The notes beneath the pieces were generated by a model. That model was not told the origin of the DNA. It was given only the letters and a program-made list of their open reading frames with translations, and searched no databases. Positions 8,573 to 18,300 of a stretch of 64,000 nt of DNA are shown in pieces. A program made the position numbers and the translations under genes. The stretch is taken from positions 62,001-126,000 of the forward strand of contig NZ_JADG01000020.1 of the NCBI RefSeq assembly GCF_000518265.1, given 5' to 3'. This DNA is from Actinomadura oligospora ATCC 43269 (lineage in GTDB: Bacteria; Actinomycetota; Actinomycetes; Streptosporangiales; Streptosporangiaceae). Positions within the stretch are counted from its first letter, which is position 1; each line of letters starts with the position of its first letter.

Positions 8573-9640
8573 GTGCGTACCCCGCACTCGCGTGCACGCC
8601 GCGTCGCCCTCGTCGGCTCGGCCGCCGCGCTCCTCACCGCCGCCCTGTCCACCCCCGCCGCGCACGCGTCGGCGACGTCCCCCGCCCCCTCCCCCGCCGA
8701 CCGCCAGAACCGGCTCGCCGACTCGCTCGCGCGCACGCTCGGCGACCGCAGCGCCGGGTCCTACCTCGACGCGTCCGGCAAGCTCGTCGTCACCGTGTCG
8801 GACGCCGCGAGCGCGAACGCCGTGCGCGCGGCGGGCGCGCAGCCGCGCACCGTCGCCCGGACCGGCGCCGTCCTCAACCGGGCCATGGACGCGCTGAAGC
8901 GGGACGCGACCGTCCCCGGCACGGCGTGGGCCGTCGACCCGAAGACCAACCAGGTCGTCCTGTCCGTGGACAGCACCGTCACCGGCGCGAAGCTCGCGAA
9001 GGTGAAGAAGGCCGCGGCCAAGCAGGGCACGGCCGTCCGCACCGAGCGCGTGGCCGGGGCGTTCCGGACGTTCACGGCCGGCGGCGACGCGATCTACACC
9101 GGCAACTACCGCTGCTCCCTCGGCTTCAACGTCAAGGTGGGCGGCGCGTACTACTTCCTGACCGCCGGGCACTGCACGAACCTCGGCAGCACCTGGTACT
9201 CCAACTCGGCGCACACCGCCGTGCTCGGCACGAGGGCGGGCAGCACCTTCCCGGGCCATGACTACGGCATCGTGAAGTACTCGTCCACGCCGACCGACAC
9301 GACCGGCGTCGTCGACACCTACGGAGGCAGCCAGAACATCACCTCCGCGGCCAACCCGACCGTCGGGCAGAGCGTGCGCCGCAGCGGCAGCACGACGCAC
9401 GTCCACTCCGGGACGGTCACCGCGCTCAACCAGACCGTCAACTACGCCGAGGGCACCGTCACCGGCATGATCCGCACGACCGTCTGCGCCGAGGGCGGCG
9501 ACAGCGGCGGCTCGCTCTACTCGGGCACCACCGCGCTGGGCCTCACCTCCGGCGGCAGCGGCAACTGCACCTCGGGCGGGACGACGTTCTTCCAGCCCGT
9601 CACCGGCGCGCTGAGCGCGTACGGCGCGTCCGTCTACTAA
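8573..9640 (+). CDS. Secreted S1 family serine protease (streptogrisin / alpha-lytic type), paralogue 2
   Basis: A 355-aa preproenzyme. GTG 8573 is chosen because GGAGG lies at 8562-8566; an ATG at 8513 would give an implausible N-terminus before the signal peptide RRVALVGSAAALLTAALSTP. The signal peptide is followed by a propeptide homologous to paralogue 1 (GSYLDASGKLVVTVSD) and a mature domain with triad residues His (LTAGHCTN), Asp (GHDYGIVKY) and Ser (GGDSGGSLY). The C-terminus ends in the same Ala/Tyr pattern as its neighbour. The two differ mostly on the mature surface, so they may cut different substrates. A strong hairpin follows at 9678. Confidence 0.95.
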   Translation: MRTPHSRARRVALVGSAAALLTAALSTPAAHASATSPAPSPADRQNRLADSLARTLGDRSAGSYLDASGKLVVTVSDAASANAVRAAGAQPRTVARTGAVLNRAMDALKRDATVPGTAWAVDPKTNQVVLSVDSTVTGAKLAKVKKAAAKQGTAVRTERVAGAFRTFTAGGDAIYTGNYRCSLGFNVKVGGAYYFLTAGHCTNLGSTWYSNSAHTAVLGTRAGSTFPGHDYGIVKYSSTPTDTTGVVDTYGGSQNITSAANPTVGQSVRRSGSTTHVHSGTVTALNQTVNYAEGTVTGMIRTTVCAEGGDSGGSLYSGTTALGLTSGGSGNCTSGGTTFFQPVTGALSAYGASVY

Positions 9641-9677
9641 ATCCGTCACACCCCGATCCGTGTCCCCGGTCGGGGTT

Positions 9678-9711
9678 CCCCGGCCGGACGGTTCCGACCG
9701 TCCGGCCGGGG
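9678..9711. terminator. Strong bidirectional terminator hairpin
   Basis: A perfect 15-bp stem, with arms 9678-9692 and 9697-9711 around a TCCG loop, lies between the convergent ends of protease 2 and the thioesterase gene. It is well placed to stop transcription from both sides, including the whole NRPS operon. Confidence 0.75.
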
Positions 9712-9745
9712 GCTCCTAGTTCAGCGGCCCGGGCTGCCGGCCAGG

Positions 9746-10489
9746 TCAGTGACCGGACGTGGGGACCTCGAGGCGGCTCAGCAGCTCGCGGACCACCGCG
9801 TCGCGCTGCTCCTGGAGGTAGAAGTGGCCGCCGGGCAGCACCTTCAGCGCGAAGTCCCCGGACGTGGACCCGCGCCACTGCGCCGCCTGCTCCACGGACA
9901 CGTCCTTGTCCTTGTCGCCGACGATCGCGGTGACCGGGACGTCCAGCCGGGGCCCGTCGTCCGGCCGGTACGACTCGACGACCGCGAAGTCGTTGCGGAC
10001 GTACGGCAGGACGAGTTCGCGCAGCTCAGGGTCCTGCATCGCGGCGACGTCGGTGCCGCCGAGCGCGACGAGCTCGGCCACCACGGCGTCGTCGTCCATC
10101 GCGGAGATGCGGCGCCGCTCGCCCCAGTCGTGCGGAGCGCGCGCCCCGGACGCGAAGAAGTGCGCGATCCGCATCCCGCGCTCCCGCATGAGCCGCGCCG
10201 TCTCGTAGGCGACCACCGACCCCATGCTGTGCCCGAAGAGGATCGCCGGACGGTCCGCGTGCTGGGCGATGGCCCCGGCGACGAGCCGCGCGAGCCGCCG
10301 CGCGTCCGGGATCAGCGCCTCCCCGATCCGGTCGGAGCGTCCGGGGTACTGGACGGCGTGCACCTCGATCGCGGGCCCGACGGCCTCGGCCCAGTCGCGG
10401 TAGAACACCGCCGACCCGCCCGCGTGCGGAAAGCAGAACATGCGCAGCGGCGCCCACGGACGCGCGACCGTGCATCGGAACCAGGTCAT
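9746..10489 (-). CDS. Type II (editing) thioesterase of the NRPS operon
   Basis: A 247-aa alpha/beta hydrolase of the GrsT/RifR type. It starts RMFCFPHAGGSAVFYRDWAE, has the nucleophile elbow GHSMGS near residue 86, the Asp in VTAIVGDKDKDV near 195 and the His in LPGGHFYL near 221. Type II thioesterases remove aberrant acyl groups from carrier domains. The start ATG 10489 overlaps the stop of the upstream GNAT gene by 4 bp (ATGA), so it is the last gene of the coupled NRPS operon. It is separate from the TE domain fused to the last NRPS module. Confidence 0.93.
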   Translation of the reverse strand: MTWFRCTVARPWAPLRMFCFPHAGGSAVFYRDWAEAVGPAIEVHAVQYPGRSDRIGEALIPDARRLARLVAGAIAQHADRPAILFGHSMGSVVAYETARLMRERGMRIAHFFASGARAPHDWGERRRISAMDDDAVVAELVALGGTDVAAMQDPELRELVLPYVRNDFAVVESYRPDDGPRLDVPVTAIVGDKDKDVSVEQAAQWRGSTSGDFALKVLPGGHFYLQEQRDAVVRELLSRLEVPTSGH

Positions 10490-11133
10490 GGCACGAACTC
10501 CTCGACTTCCTCGGGGACGGGGCGGGCCACACGGGGGTCGTTCGGCAGGGGCCAGGGGGCGAGGCGCGGATCGGGGACGGTCTTGGACTCGACGGACTCG
10601 GCGGCGACGGTGAAGCCTCGGCTGCGGTAGTTGCCGATCGCGTTGGGGTGGTCGAGCGAGCTGGTGCGCAGCCAGACGCGGGTGGCGGGACCGGCGTGCC
10701 CGGCCCAGAGACGCCCGCGCTGCCAGGCGCGGCGCGTGCACTGCTCGACGAGGTAGCCGCCGTAGCGGCGGCCGACGAACGCCGGGGTGAGGCCGACGAG
10801 GTGGATCTCGGTGTCGCCGCCGGGCTGCGCCTCGATCTCGAAGTACCCGGCGACGGTGCCCTCGGCCATGACGATCCAGGTGGACAGCTCGGGGCGGTCC
10901 ACCCAGCGCGTCCAGTCGGCGTGCGTCCAGCCGAACCTGTCGGTCCAGCAGACGCGCGCGCCGACCGCCGCGTACAGCGCGCGGTTGACGTCCGGGGACG
11001 GCACCCGCGCGAGGGTGAAGGTCATCTCGACGGACGGGAGCGGGGCGGGACGGAGCGCGTCCGGGTCGCGCATCTCCATCGTCCACTCGGTGACCGCCGG
11101 GATCTCGACAGGACCGGGCCCCGGATCAGCCAC
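10486..11133 (-). CDS. GNAT-family N-acetyltransferase in the NRPS operon
   Basis: A 215-aa protein starting at GTG 11133, overlapping the end of mbtH by 8 bp. It has a GNAT core: beta-4 STWIVMAEGTVAGYFEI, then HLVGLTPAFVGRRYGGYLVE, containing the acetyl-CoA loop (Q/RxxGxG/A-like RRYGGY), and later NAIGNYRSRGF, the usual C-terminal GNAT motif (N..a...YrklGF). It probably acylates a primary amine. Candidates from context are an amine of the peptide product, such as the Dap side chain or the N-terminus, or a self-protection role. The substrate is inference only. Confidence 0.85.
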   Translation of the reverse strand: MADPGPGPVEIPAVTEWTMEMRDPDALRPAPLPSVEMTFTLARVPSPDVNRALYAAVGARVCWTDRFGWTHADWTRWVDRPELSTWIVMAEGTVAGYFEIEAQPGGDTEIHLVGLTPAFVGRRYGGYLVEQCTRRAWQRGRLWAGHAGPATRVWLRTSSLDHPNAIGNYRSRGFTVAAESVESKTVPDPRLAPWPLPNDPRVARPVPEEVEEFVP

Positions 11134-11335
11134 CCATGGCCTCCACCAGGCCGTTCGGCCGCATGTCGGTCCAGTTCGTCTCGATGAACTCGACGCACGC
11201 GGCGCGGCCGTCGGCGGCCTTGGCGATCGTCCAGCCTGCCGGGACCTCGGCGAACGACGGCCAGAGCGAGTACTGCCCCTCGTCGTTGCGCAGGACGAGG
11301 AACGTGCCCTCGGGGTCGTCGAACGGGTTGGTCAT
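11126..11335 (-). CDS. mbtH: MbtH-like NRPS accessory protein
   Basis: A 69-aa protein with the full MbtH signature: NDEGQYSLWP near residue 17, VPAGW near 31, and CVEFIETNWTDMRP near 47-60. MbtH proteins bind adenylation domains and are needed for solubility or activity of many actinobacterial A domains. The start ATG 11335 overlaps the stop of the third NRPS gene (ATGA), so it is translationally coupled. Because this cluster seems to contain a split A domain, MbtH binding could matter for assembling it, but that is speculation. Confidence 0.96.
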   Translation of the reverse strand: MTNPFDDPEGTFLVLRNDEGQYSLWPSFAEVPAGWTIAKAADGRAACVEFIETNWTDMRPNGLVEAMGG

Positions 11336-14300
11336 CGGGCGATCCTTCCGGCCTGGGGATTTGTCAGATTAGCGTGTTGTTTGTCCAGCTCGCTGGCCAG
11401 GACCGGCCCCATCACGGCGACCGGGCCGGGCTCCATCAGGGCGTGGTGCCCGGCGTCCACGGGGTGCTCGGCGACGCGTCCGGTCATGACCGCGCCCCAG
11501 TGCTCGGCGGGCGCGGGCGCGTCCGCCGGACGGTCCCGGAGCGCGGTGAAGTACAGCAGGTCGCCGCGGTAGGCGCCGGGCTCGTAGGTCTCGGCCTGGC
11601 GGATGCCCGCCTGGTAGGCGTGGAAGACCCGGACCAGGTCGTCCTCGCCCAGGGTGGACAGGACGTCGGCGCGCGCGGCGAGCAGCTCCATGATCTTCGG
11701 GACGTCGGGCTCGCCGCCCGGGGCGACCGCCTCGGGGTCCATGCCGATCGCGCCGAGCACCTCGGGCAGGACGTCGCGCTCGGCCGAGCCCAGATCCTGG
11801 CCGTAATAGGAGTCGATCAGCGCGAGCATCCCGATCTCCTCGCCCTGGGCCTGGAGCAGGCAGGCCATCTCGTAGGCGATGAGGCCGCCGAGCGACCAGC
11901 CCGCGAGGTGGTACGGGCCGTGCGGCCGGACGGTCCGGATCAGCTCGACGTAGTCGGCGGCCAGCGAGGCGACGTCGGCGGCCGGTTCCGCGCCGGTGAA
12001 CACCCGCGACTGGAGTCCGTAGACCGGCTGGTCGGCGGGCAGGTGCGCCTGGAACTGCAGGTAACCCCAGGCCAGGCCGCCCGCCGGGTGGACGAAGAAC
12101 AGCGGCGGCTTCGTCGCGGTCCCGCCGATCGGCCTGATCGGAAGGAGGGGCTCCAGACCGATGTCGGCGTCGGCGGACGCGCGCCGGACGATCTTCTCCA
12201 CGGTCTGGTGGGTGAACACGTCGCGCGGGGTCAGCTCGACGCCCGCCTGCCTGGCCCGGCCGACCAGCCGGAGCGCGGTGACGCTGTCGCCGCCGAGGTC
12301 GAAGAACGACACGTCCGCGCCGACCTCGTCCAGACCGAGGACGTCGGCGAACACCGCGCAGAGGGTCTTCTCGTCGGCGGTCTCGGGGGCGCGTCCGGCG
12401 GCGGCCCCGGCGAGGTCCGGGACGGGCAGGGCGCGGCGGTCGAGCTTGCCGGTCGGCCCGAGGGGCAGGGCGTCGAGCGCGACGATCGCGGACGGCACCA
12501 TGTGGTCGGGCAGCCGCCGGGCGACCGCGGCGCGCAGGGCGGGCGCGTCGACGGGCGTCCCGGCGGACGGGACGACGTAGGCGACCAGGCGCTTCACGTC
12601 GCCGTCCCGGTGAACGAGAACGGCGGCGTGCGCGACGCCGTCCAGTCCGGTCAGGGCGGCCTCGATCTCGCCCAGCTCGATCCGGAAGCCGCGGATCTTC
12701 ACCTGGAAGTCGGCGCGGTCGACGTACTCGAGGACGCCGTCCTCGCGGCGGCGCATCAGGTCGCCGGTGCGGTACATGCGGGCGCTGGGCGGGCCGAACG
12801 GGTCGGCGACCCAGCGCTCGGCGGTCAGGGCGGGCCGGTGCAGGTAACCCCGTCCGGTGCCGGAACCGGCGATGTACGCCTCGCCGGTCACGCCGGATGG
12901 TACCGGACGCAACGCCTCGTCCAGCACGTACAGCCGCATGCCGCCCATCGGACGGCCCAGAACAGGCGTGGTCTCGTCCGGGTTCGCGAGTGCCGTCCGC
13001 ATGTCGGCGTGGGTGGCGTAGGTGGTGCTCTCGGTCGGTCCGTAGACGTGGCCGAGGGCGGTGTCCGGGCAGGCGGCGAGGACCTTCCGCATGGCGGCGA
13101 CCGAGCCGGACTCGCCGCCGGTCAGCACCTCGCGCAGCCCGGCGAACGCCTCGGGCCGCTCCTCCGCGACCAGGTTGAAAAGGGCCGTCGTGATGAAGAG
13201 GCCGGTGACGTCGCAGTCCTTGACCAGGCGTTCGATCTCGGCGGCGTCGACGCGTCCGGGCGGGGCGACCACAGACGTGCCGCCCGCGAGCAGCGGCACC
13301 CACAGCTCGTAGGTGGACGCGTCGAACGCGTGCGGCGAGTGGACGAGCACGCGGTCGTGCGCGCCGCTCCGCATCGCGGGGTCGGTGGCGAGGTCCACGA
13401 CGTTCTGGTGGGTGAGCATCGCGCCCTTGGGCTGCCCGGTCGAGCCGGATGTGAACATCACGTAGGCGAGTTGCTCGGGGTGGACGGCGACGCCGGGATC
13501 GGTGTCCGGGCTCGCGGCGAGGTCGGCGGACCGGTCGATGACGATGAGCTCGGCGTCGATGTCCAGGTCCGTGACGCGGTGCAGCATGGCCTGGTCGACC
13601 AGGAGGACGGGCGCGCCGACCTCGGCGACCGCCCACGTGATGCGGTCCGCCGGGTAGCTGTGGTGGATCGGCGCGTACGCGCCGCCCGCCTTGAGGATGC
13701 CGAGGGTCGCGACGACGACGTCCGCCGACCGTTCGAGGAGCATCGCCACGCGTGTCTCGCGCTCGACGCCACGCGCGCGCAGGAGATGGGCGAGCTGGTT
13801 GGCGCGCCGGTTCAGCTCGCCATAGGTGATGCCGCCGTCGGGCGTGCGCAGGGCCTCCCTGTCAGGATCGGCCTCGGCGAGGGCCGCGAAGCGCGCGATG
13901 ATCGTCTCGGGGACGCGTCCGACCGGCTCCCCCTGCCAGCCTTCGAGGAGCTGCCTGCGCTCGTCGTCGGACAGCACGTCGATGCGGCCCAGCGGGACGT
14001 CCGGCTCGTGCGCGACGGCGCGGAGGACGCGTTCCAGCCGGTCCATGATCCGTTCGGCCTGGTCGGCGCTGAACAGGTCGAGGCGGTGGTCGAGCCGCAG
14101 CGACAGCCGCTCGCCCGGGACGGCGGCGAGCGCGAGGGGGTAGTGCGACGCGTCGTAGCCGCCGACGCCGTGCAGGGTCAGCCCGCCGAGCTCGGCTCCG
14201 GCGGCCTCCGGGTCGAACGGGTAGTTCTCCAGGACGGTCATCGTGTCGAAGAGCGTGCCGATCCCGGACAGCCGCTGGATGTCGGCCAGTCCGAGGTGGT

Positions 14301-15303
14301 GGTGCGGCAGCAGGTCGGCCTGGCGGCCCTGGAGGTCCGTCAGCGCTTGCGCGATCGTGTCCTGCGGGCTCGCCGTCACGCGGACGGGCAGCGTGTTGAT
14401 GAACAGGCCGATCATCTGCTCGACGCCCGGCAGGTCCGCCGGACGGCCCGACACCGCCGCGCCGAACGTCACGTCGCCGCGTCCGGTGAGCCGTCCGAGC
14501 AGGACGCCCCACGCCAGTTGCAGGACGGTGTTGAGCGTGACGTTGTGCGCGCGGGCCCGGCCCGCGAGCGCCCGCGTCAGCTCCGGGTCGAGTTCGCGGC
14601 GGACACGGCCGGGCTCGGCGCCCTCGGGCGGCTCGGGAGCGCCCGGCGCGACGAACGTCGGCTCCTCGATCCCGGCCAGCGCGTCGCGCCAGGCGGCCTC
14701 GGCGGCCTCGCGGTCCTGTTTCGCGAGCCACGCGAGGTGGTTCTTGTACGGGGTGACGCGCGGCAGGCCGCTGTCGTCGCCCTTGGTCAGGTACAGCGCG
14801 AACAGCTCGGTCTGCAGGATCGGGGTGGACCAGCCGTCCAGCAGGATGTGGTGGTTGGTGAAGATCAGCCGATGGCGGTCGTCCGCCAGCCTGAGCAGGA
14901 CGAACCGGAGCAGCGGCGGCTTGGCCAGGTCGAACGGCCGCGCGCGCTCGCGGCCCGCGAGGCGGTCGGCCTCGGTCTCGGCGTCCGGGTGCGCGGTGAG
15001 GTCGATCTCCTCCCACGGCGTCCGCACCTCGCGGACGATCACCTGGACCGGCGTGCCCTCCTTGCGCTGCCGGAACGCCGCCCGCAGGTTCGCGTGCCGC
15101 CGCAGCAGCGTCGCGGCGGCGGCCTTCAGCGCGCCCGTGTCGAGCGCGCCGCGCAGCTCGACCACGGCCTGCGCGGTGTAGACGTCGGCGGACGCGTCGG
15201 CGTAGCGGGCGTGGAAGAACAGGCCCTGCTGCAGCGGCGACAGCGGCCAGACGTCCTGGAGCTGCGACGGCTTCTTCGGGGCGGCCCCGGGGACGGCGGT
15301 CAA
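11332..15303 (-). CDS. NRPS 3, terminal module C-A-T-TE
   Basis: About 1323 aa. The C domain is at 1-440 with HHILLDG near 150; its SPLQQGLFFH start is typical of D-peptidyl acceptor C domains that follow an E domain. The A domain is at 460-960 (FTSGSTGQPKG near 618). The carrier domain has Ser in FFDLGGDSV near 1005. The TE domain is at 1070-1320, with nucleophile GWSLGG near 1138 and His in DAGHHALMEPG. The pocket code read by hand is D-A-Y-F-L-G-V-T-Y-K. It is nearest to Ile-type codes I remember (DGFFLGVVYK) but not identical, so a branched or aromatic residue is possible. It starts with TTG 15303 overlapping the previous stop (TTGA). The TE releases, perhaps cyclises, the hexapeptide. 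Confidence 0.95.
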   Translation of the reverse strand: MTAVPGAAPKKPSQLQDVWPLSPLQQGLFFHARYADASADVYTAQAVVELRGALDTGALKAAAATLLRRHANLRAAFRQRKEGTPVQVIVREVRTPWEEIDLTAHPDAETEADRLAGRERARPFDLAKPPLLRFVLLRLADDRHRLIFTNHHILLDGWSTPILQTELFALYLTKGDDSGLPRVTPYKNHLAWLAKQDREAAEAAWRDALAGIEEPTFVAPGAPEPPEGAEPGRVRRELDPELTRALAGRARAHNVTLNTVLQLAWGVLLGRLTGRGDVTFGAAVSGRPADLPGVEQMIGLFINTLPVRVTASPQDTIAQALTDLQGRQADLLPHHHLGLADIQRLSGIGTLFDTMTVLENYPFDPEAAGAELGGLTLHGVGGYDASHYPLALAAVPGERLSLRLDHRLDLFSADQAERIMDRLERVLRAVAHEPDVPLGRIDVLSDDERRQLLEGWQGEPVGRVPETIIARFAALAEADPDREALRTPDGGITYGELNRRANQLAHLLRARGVERETRVAMLLERSADVVVATLGILKAGGAYAPIHHSYPADRITWAVAEVGAPVLLVDQAMLHRVTDLDIDAELIVIDRSADLAASPDTDPGVAVHPEQLAYVMFTSGSTGQPKGAMLTHQNVVDLATDPAMRSGAHDRVLVHSPHAFDASTYELWVPLLAGGTSVVAPPGRVDAAEIERLVKDCDVTGLFITTALFNLVAEERPEAFAGLREVLTGGESGSVAAMRKVLAACPDTALGHVYGPTESTTYATHADMRTALANPDETTPVLGRPMGGMRLYVLDEALRPVPSGVTGEAYIAGSGTGRGYLHRPALTAERWVADPFGPPSARMYRTGDLMRRREDGVLEYVDRADFQVKIRGFRIELGEIEAALTGLDGVAHAAVLVHRDGDVKRLVAYVVPSAGTPVDAPALRAAVARRLPDHMVPSAIVALDALPLGPTGKLDRRALPVPDLAGAAAGRAPETADEKTLCAVFADVLGLDEVGADVSFFDLGGDSVTALRLVGRARQAGVELTPRDVFTHQTVEKIVRRASADADIGLEPLLPIRPIGGTATKPPLFFVHPAGGLAWGYLQFQAHLPADQPVYGLQSRVFTGAEPAADVASLAADYVELIRTVRPHGPYHLAGWSLGGLIAYEMACLLQAQGEEIGMLALIDSYYGQDLGSAERDVLPEVLGAIGMDPEAVAPGGEPDVPKIMELLAARADVLSTLGEDDLVRVFHAYQAGIRQAETYEPGAYRGDLLYFTALRDRPADAPAPAEHWGAVMTGRVAEHPVDAGHHALMEPGPVAVMGPVLASELDKQHANLTNPQAGRIAR

Positions 15304-18300
15304 TCGAGCTCCAAGTCGGAGAAGTCGTCGAATTCGGCGGCCAGCTCGTCGATCTCGTCCTGGTCGATCTCGATCAGGGACAGGTCGGACGGGGTGAACC
15401 CGCCGCCCGCGCCCTCGGTCACGTGGATCACCAGGCCGCGCAGCGCGGCGGTCCAGCGGTCGGCCAGCGCGCGGACGCGGTCCTCCTCGAACAGGCCGCC
15501 CGCGTACGTCCAGGTCGCGGACAGGACCGGCCCGGACGGCAGGCCGCGGGTGTGCGCGTTGACCTCGATCGCGTGGACGAGACCGAGCGCGTCGTCCTGG
15601 CCCCCGGCGAGCGCGGCGTCGTCGCCGGCGCCCGCGGGCGACCAGTCGGCGTCGCCGTCCTCGGCCGCGGCGACGCGCCCGAGGTAGTTGAAGGCGATCT
15701 GCGGCGTCCGGCGGCCTTCACCCGGAGCGGCGAGCAGACCGTGGCCGATGCCGTTGTCGGGGACGCGGCGCAGCTGTTCCTTGACCTTCTTCAGCGCGGT
15801 TCCCGCAGCCTCGCCGCCGCTCTCGACCTCGCTCCGGGCGACGTGGCCCGCTTGGCCCGCGTGGCCCGCGACGCCCGCCTCGCCCGCGTCGAGCGCGACG
15901 GGGAAGATCGAGGTGAACCAGCCGACCGTCCGGGACAGGTCGACGCCCGGCACGACCTCCTCACGGCCGTGCCCTTCGAGGTCGATGAGGACGGCCGTAC
16001 GCGGGTCGCCGCGCCAGCCCGCGACGGCGACGGCGAGCGCGGTGAGCAGCACGTCGTTCGCTCGGGCGTGGAACGCGGCCGGAACGTCGGTGAGCAGCGG
16101 CCCGGTCACGTCGGCGGGCAGCTCGACGGTGAGGTGCCGGGCCGTGCCGAAGGTGTCGACGGCCGGATCGAGCGCGCGGGCCGCCAGCGCCGGGTCCGGC
16201 GTTTCCTCGATCTCCCGCCAGAAGGACGCCTCGGCGGCGCGCCCGGGGTCCGCGGCCTCGGCGACGAGCTTCTGCGCCCAGCGCCGGAAGGAAGTCGGGA
16301 CGGGTTCCAGGTCGGCTCCGGCCCAGGCCGCGACCAGGTCGGGCAGGACGATGCGCCAGGACACACCGTCCACCACCAGGTGATGGGCCGTGACGAGAAG
16401 GCGTCCGCGCCGGTCGGGACCGGCGTCGAGCCAGACCGCCTGAACCATGACGCCGTCTTCGGGTGCCAGCCTGCGGCGGGCGTTCAGCGACTCCTCGCGC
16501 AGGATCTCCCTGAGCGCGGCGACGTCCAGCCCTTGGACGTCCACGCGGCGGACGAGCTGCGACGCGTCCGGCACACCGGGCTCGGGCACCTCGAAGTGAC
16601 CGCCCGCCGTGACGCGGAGGCGGAGCATGTCGTGGTGGTCCAGGACGCGCCGGAGCGCGGCCGTCAGGCGGTCGACGCCGAGGCCGGGCGGGGTGACGAG
16701 GAGCATCCGCTGGCTGTAGTCGCCGGTCGGGCCGTGCAGCCCGCCGAACCAGCGCATGATCGGCGTCGGCGGGACGGGCCCGAGCGCCGCGCCGGGCGCC
16801 TCGGCCTCGGCCTGCTCGCCTTCCCCGACCGGTTGCGCGACGGCGGCCAGCCCTTCGACGGTCTGGTGCTGGAAGACATCGCGAGGGGAGATGACCAGGC
16901 CCTGCTGGCGGGCGCGGGAGACGAGCTGGATGGCGATGATCGAATCGCCGCCGAGGTCGAAGAACCCGTCGTCGATCCCGACCTTCTCCAGGCCGAGAAC
17001 CTCCGCGAACAGCCCCGCCAGGGTCTCTTCGGCGAGCGTCCGGGGAACGCGGGAGCCGGGCTTGGCCTGGAAGTCGGGTGCGGGGAGCGCCTTGCGGTCG
17101 AGCTTGCCGTTGACGGTCAGCGGGAGGGCGTCGAGGGCGACGACGGTCGCCGGGACCATGTAGTCCGGAAGTGTCGCATTGACGAAACGCCGCAGGTCAG
17201 AGGCGTCAAGGTCGGTGGCGGGCGTGGACGGGACGGCGTAGGCGATCAGCTTCTCGTCCCGCAGGACAACCGCCGCATCCGCCACGGTCTCGTGACGGAC
17301 GAGTGCGGACTCGACCTCGCCCAACTCGATGCGGAACCCGCGCAGCTGAACCTGCTGATCGGCGCGGCCGAGGTATTCGAGCGCGCCGTCCTTGCACCAG
17401 CGGCCGAGGTCCCCGGTGCGGTACATGCGCGCGCCCGGCTTGCCCGAGAACGGTTCGGCCACGAACCGTTCGGCGGTGAGGCCCGGCCGGTTGAGATAGC
17501 CGCGCGCGAGGCCGTCACCCGCGACGTACAGCTCACCGACCACACCCGCCGGAACGGGCTGAAGCCGCTCGTCCAGGACGTATATGCGGAGGTCAGGGAT
17601 GCCGACACCGATGATGCTGCCGGGAGCGTTGGCGGCGTGGACGCGGTCGAGCGCCATGTACGAGACGTGGACGGTCGTCTCGGTGATCCCGTACATGTTG
17701 ACCAGCGTCGGAGCGTCGTCGGCGTGACGGCCGTACCAGTCGTCCAGACGTCCGAGTTCGAGCGCTTCGCCACCGAACACGACATACCGGAGTGCCAGAT
17801 CCGTGCCCGGATTCTCCCGGTCAGCCGCCATGAGCTGGTAGAACGCCGACGGCGTCTGGTTCAGGACGGTGACCTGCTCCGCCGCGAGCAGCCTCAGGAA
17901 CTCCTCCGGCGAACGCGAAGTCAGATACGGGACCACAACGAGACGACCGCCGTTCAGCAGTGGCCCCCACAGTTCCCACACCGAGAAGTCGAACGCATAG
18001 GAGTGGAACAACGTCCACACATCGTCCGGACCGAAGGAGAACCATTCCTCGGTCGAGCGCAGCAAACGTACGACGTTCTGATGCGGAACGACCACGCCCT
18101 TCGGCCGTCCCGTCGACCCGGAGGTGTAGATCACGTACGCCGGGTTGTCCGGCGAGATCTCGACGCCTTCGAGGTTCTCCGGCGAGTGGTCGCCTTCGAC
18201 ATCGATGCTGGTCACGGTCAGGATCGGCGCGGCGTCCGAGACCATGTGGGCGATGCGGTCGGCCGGATAGTCCGGATCGATCGGGACGTAGGCGGCGCCC

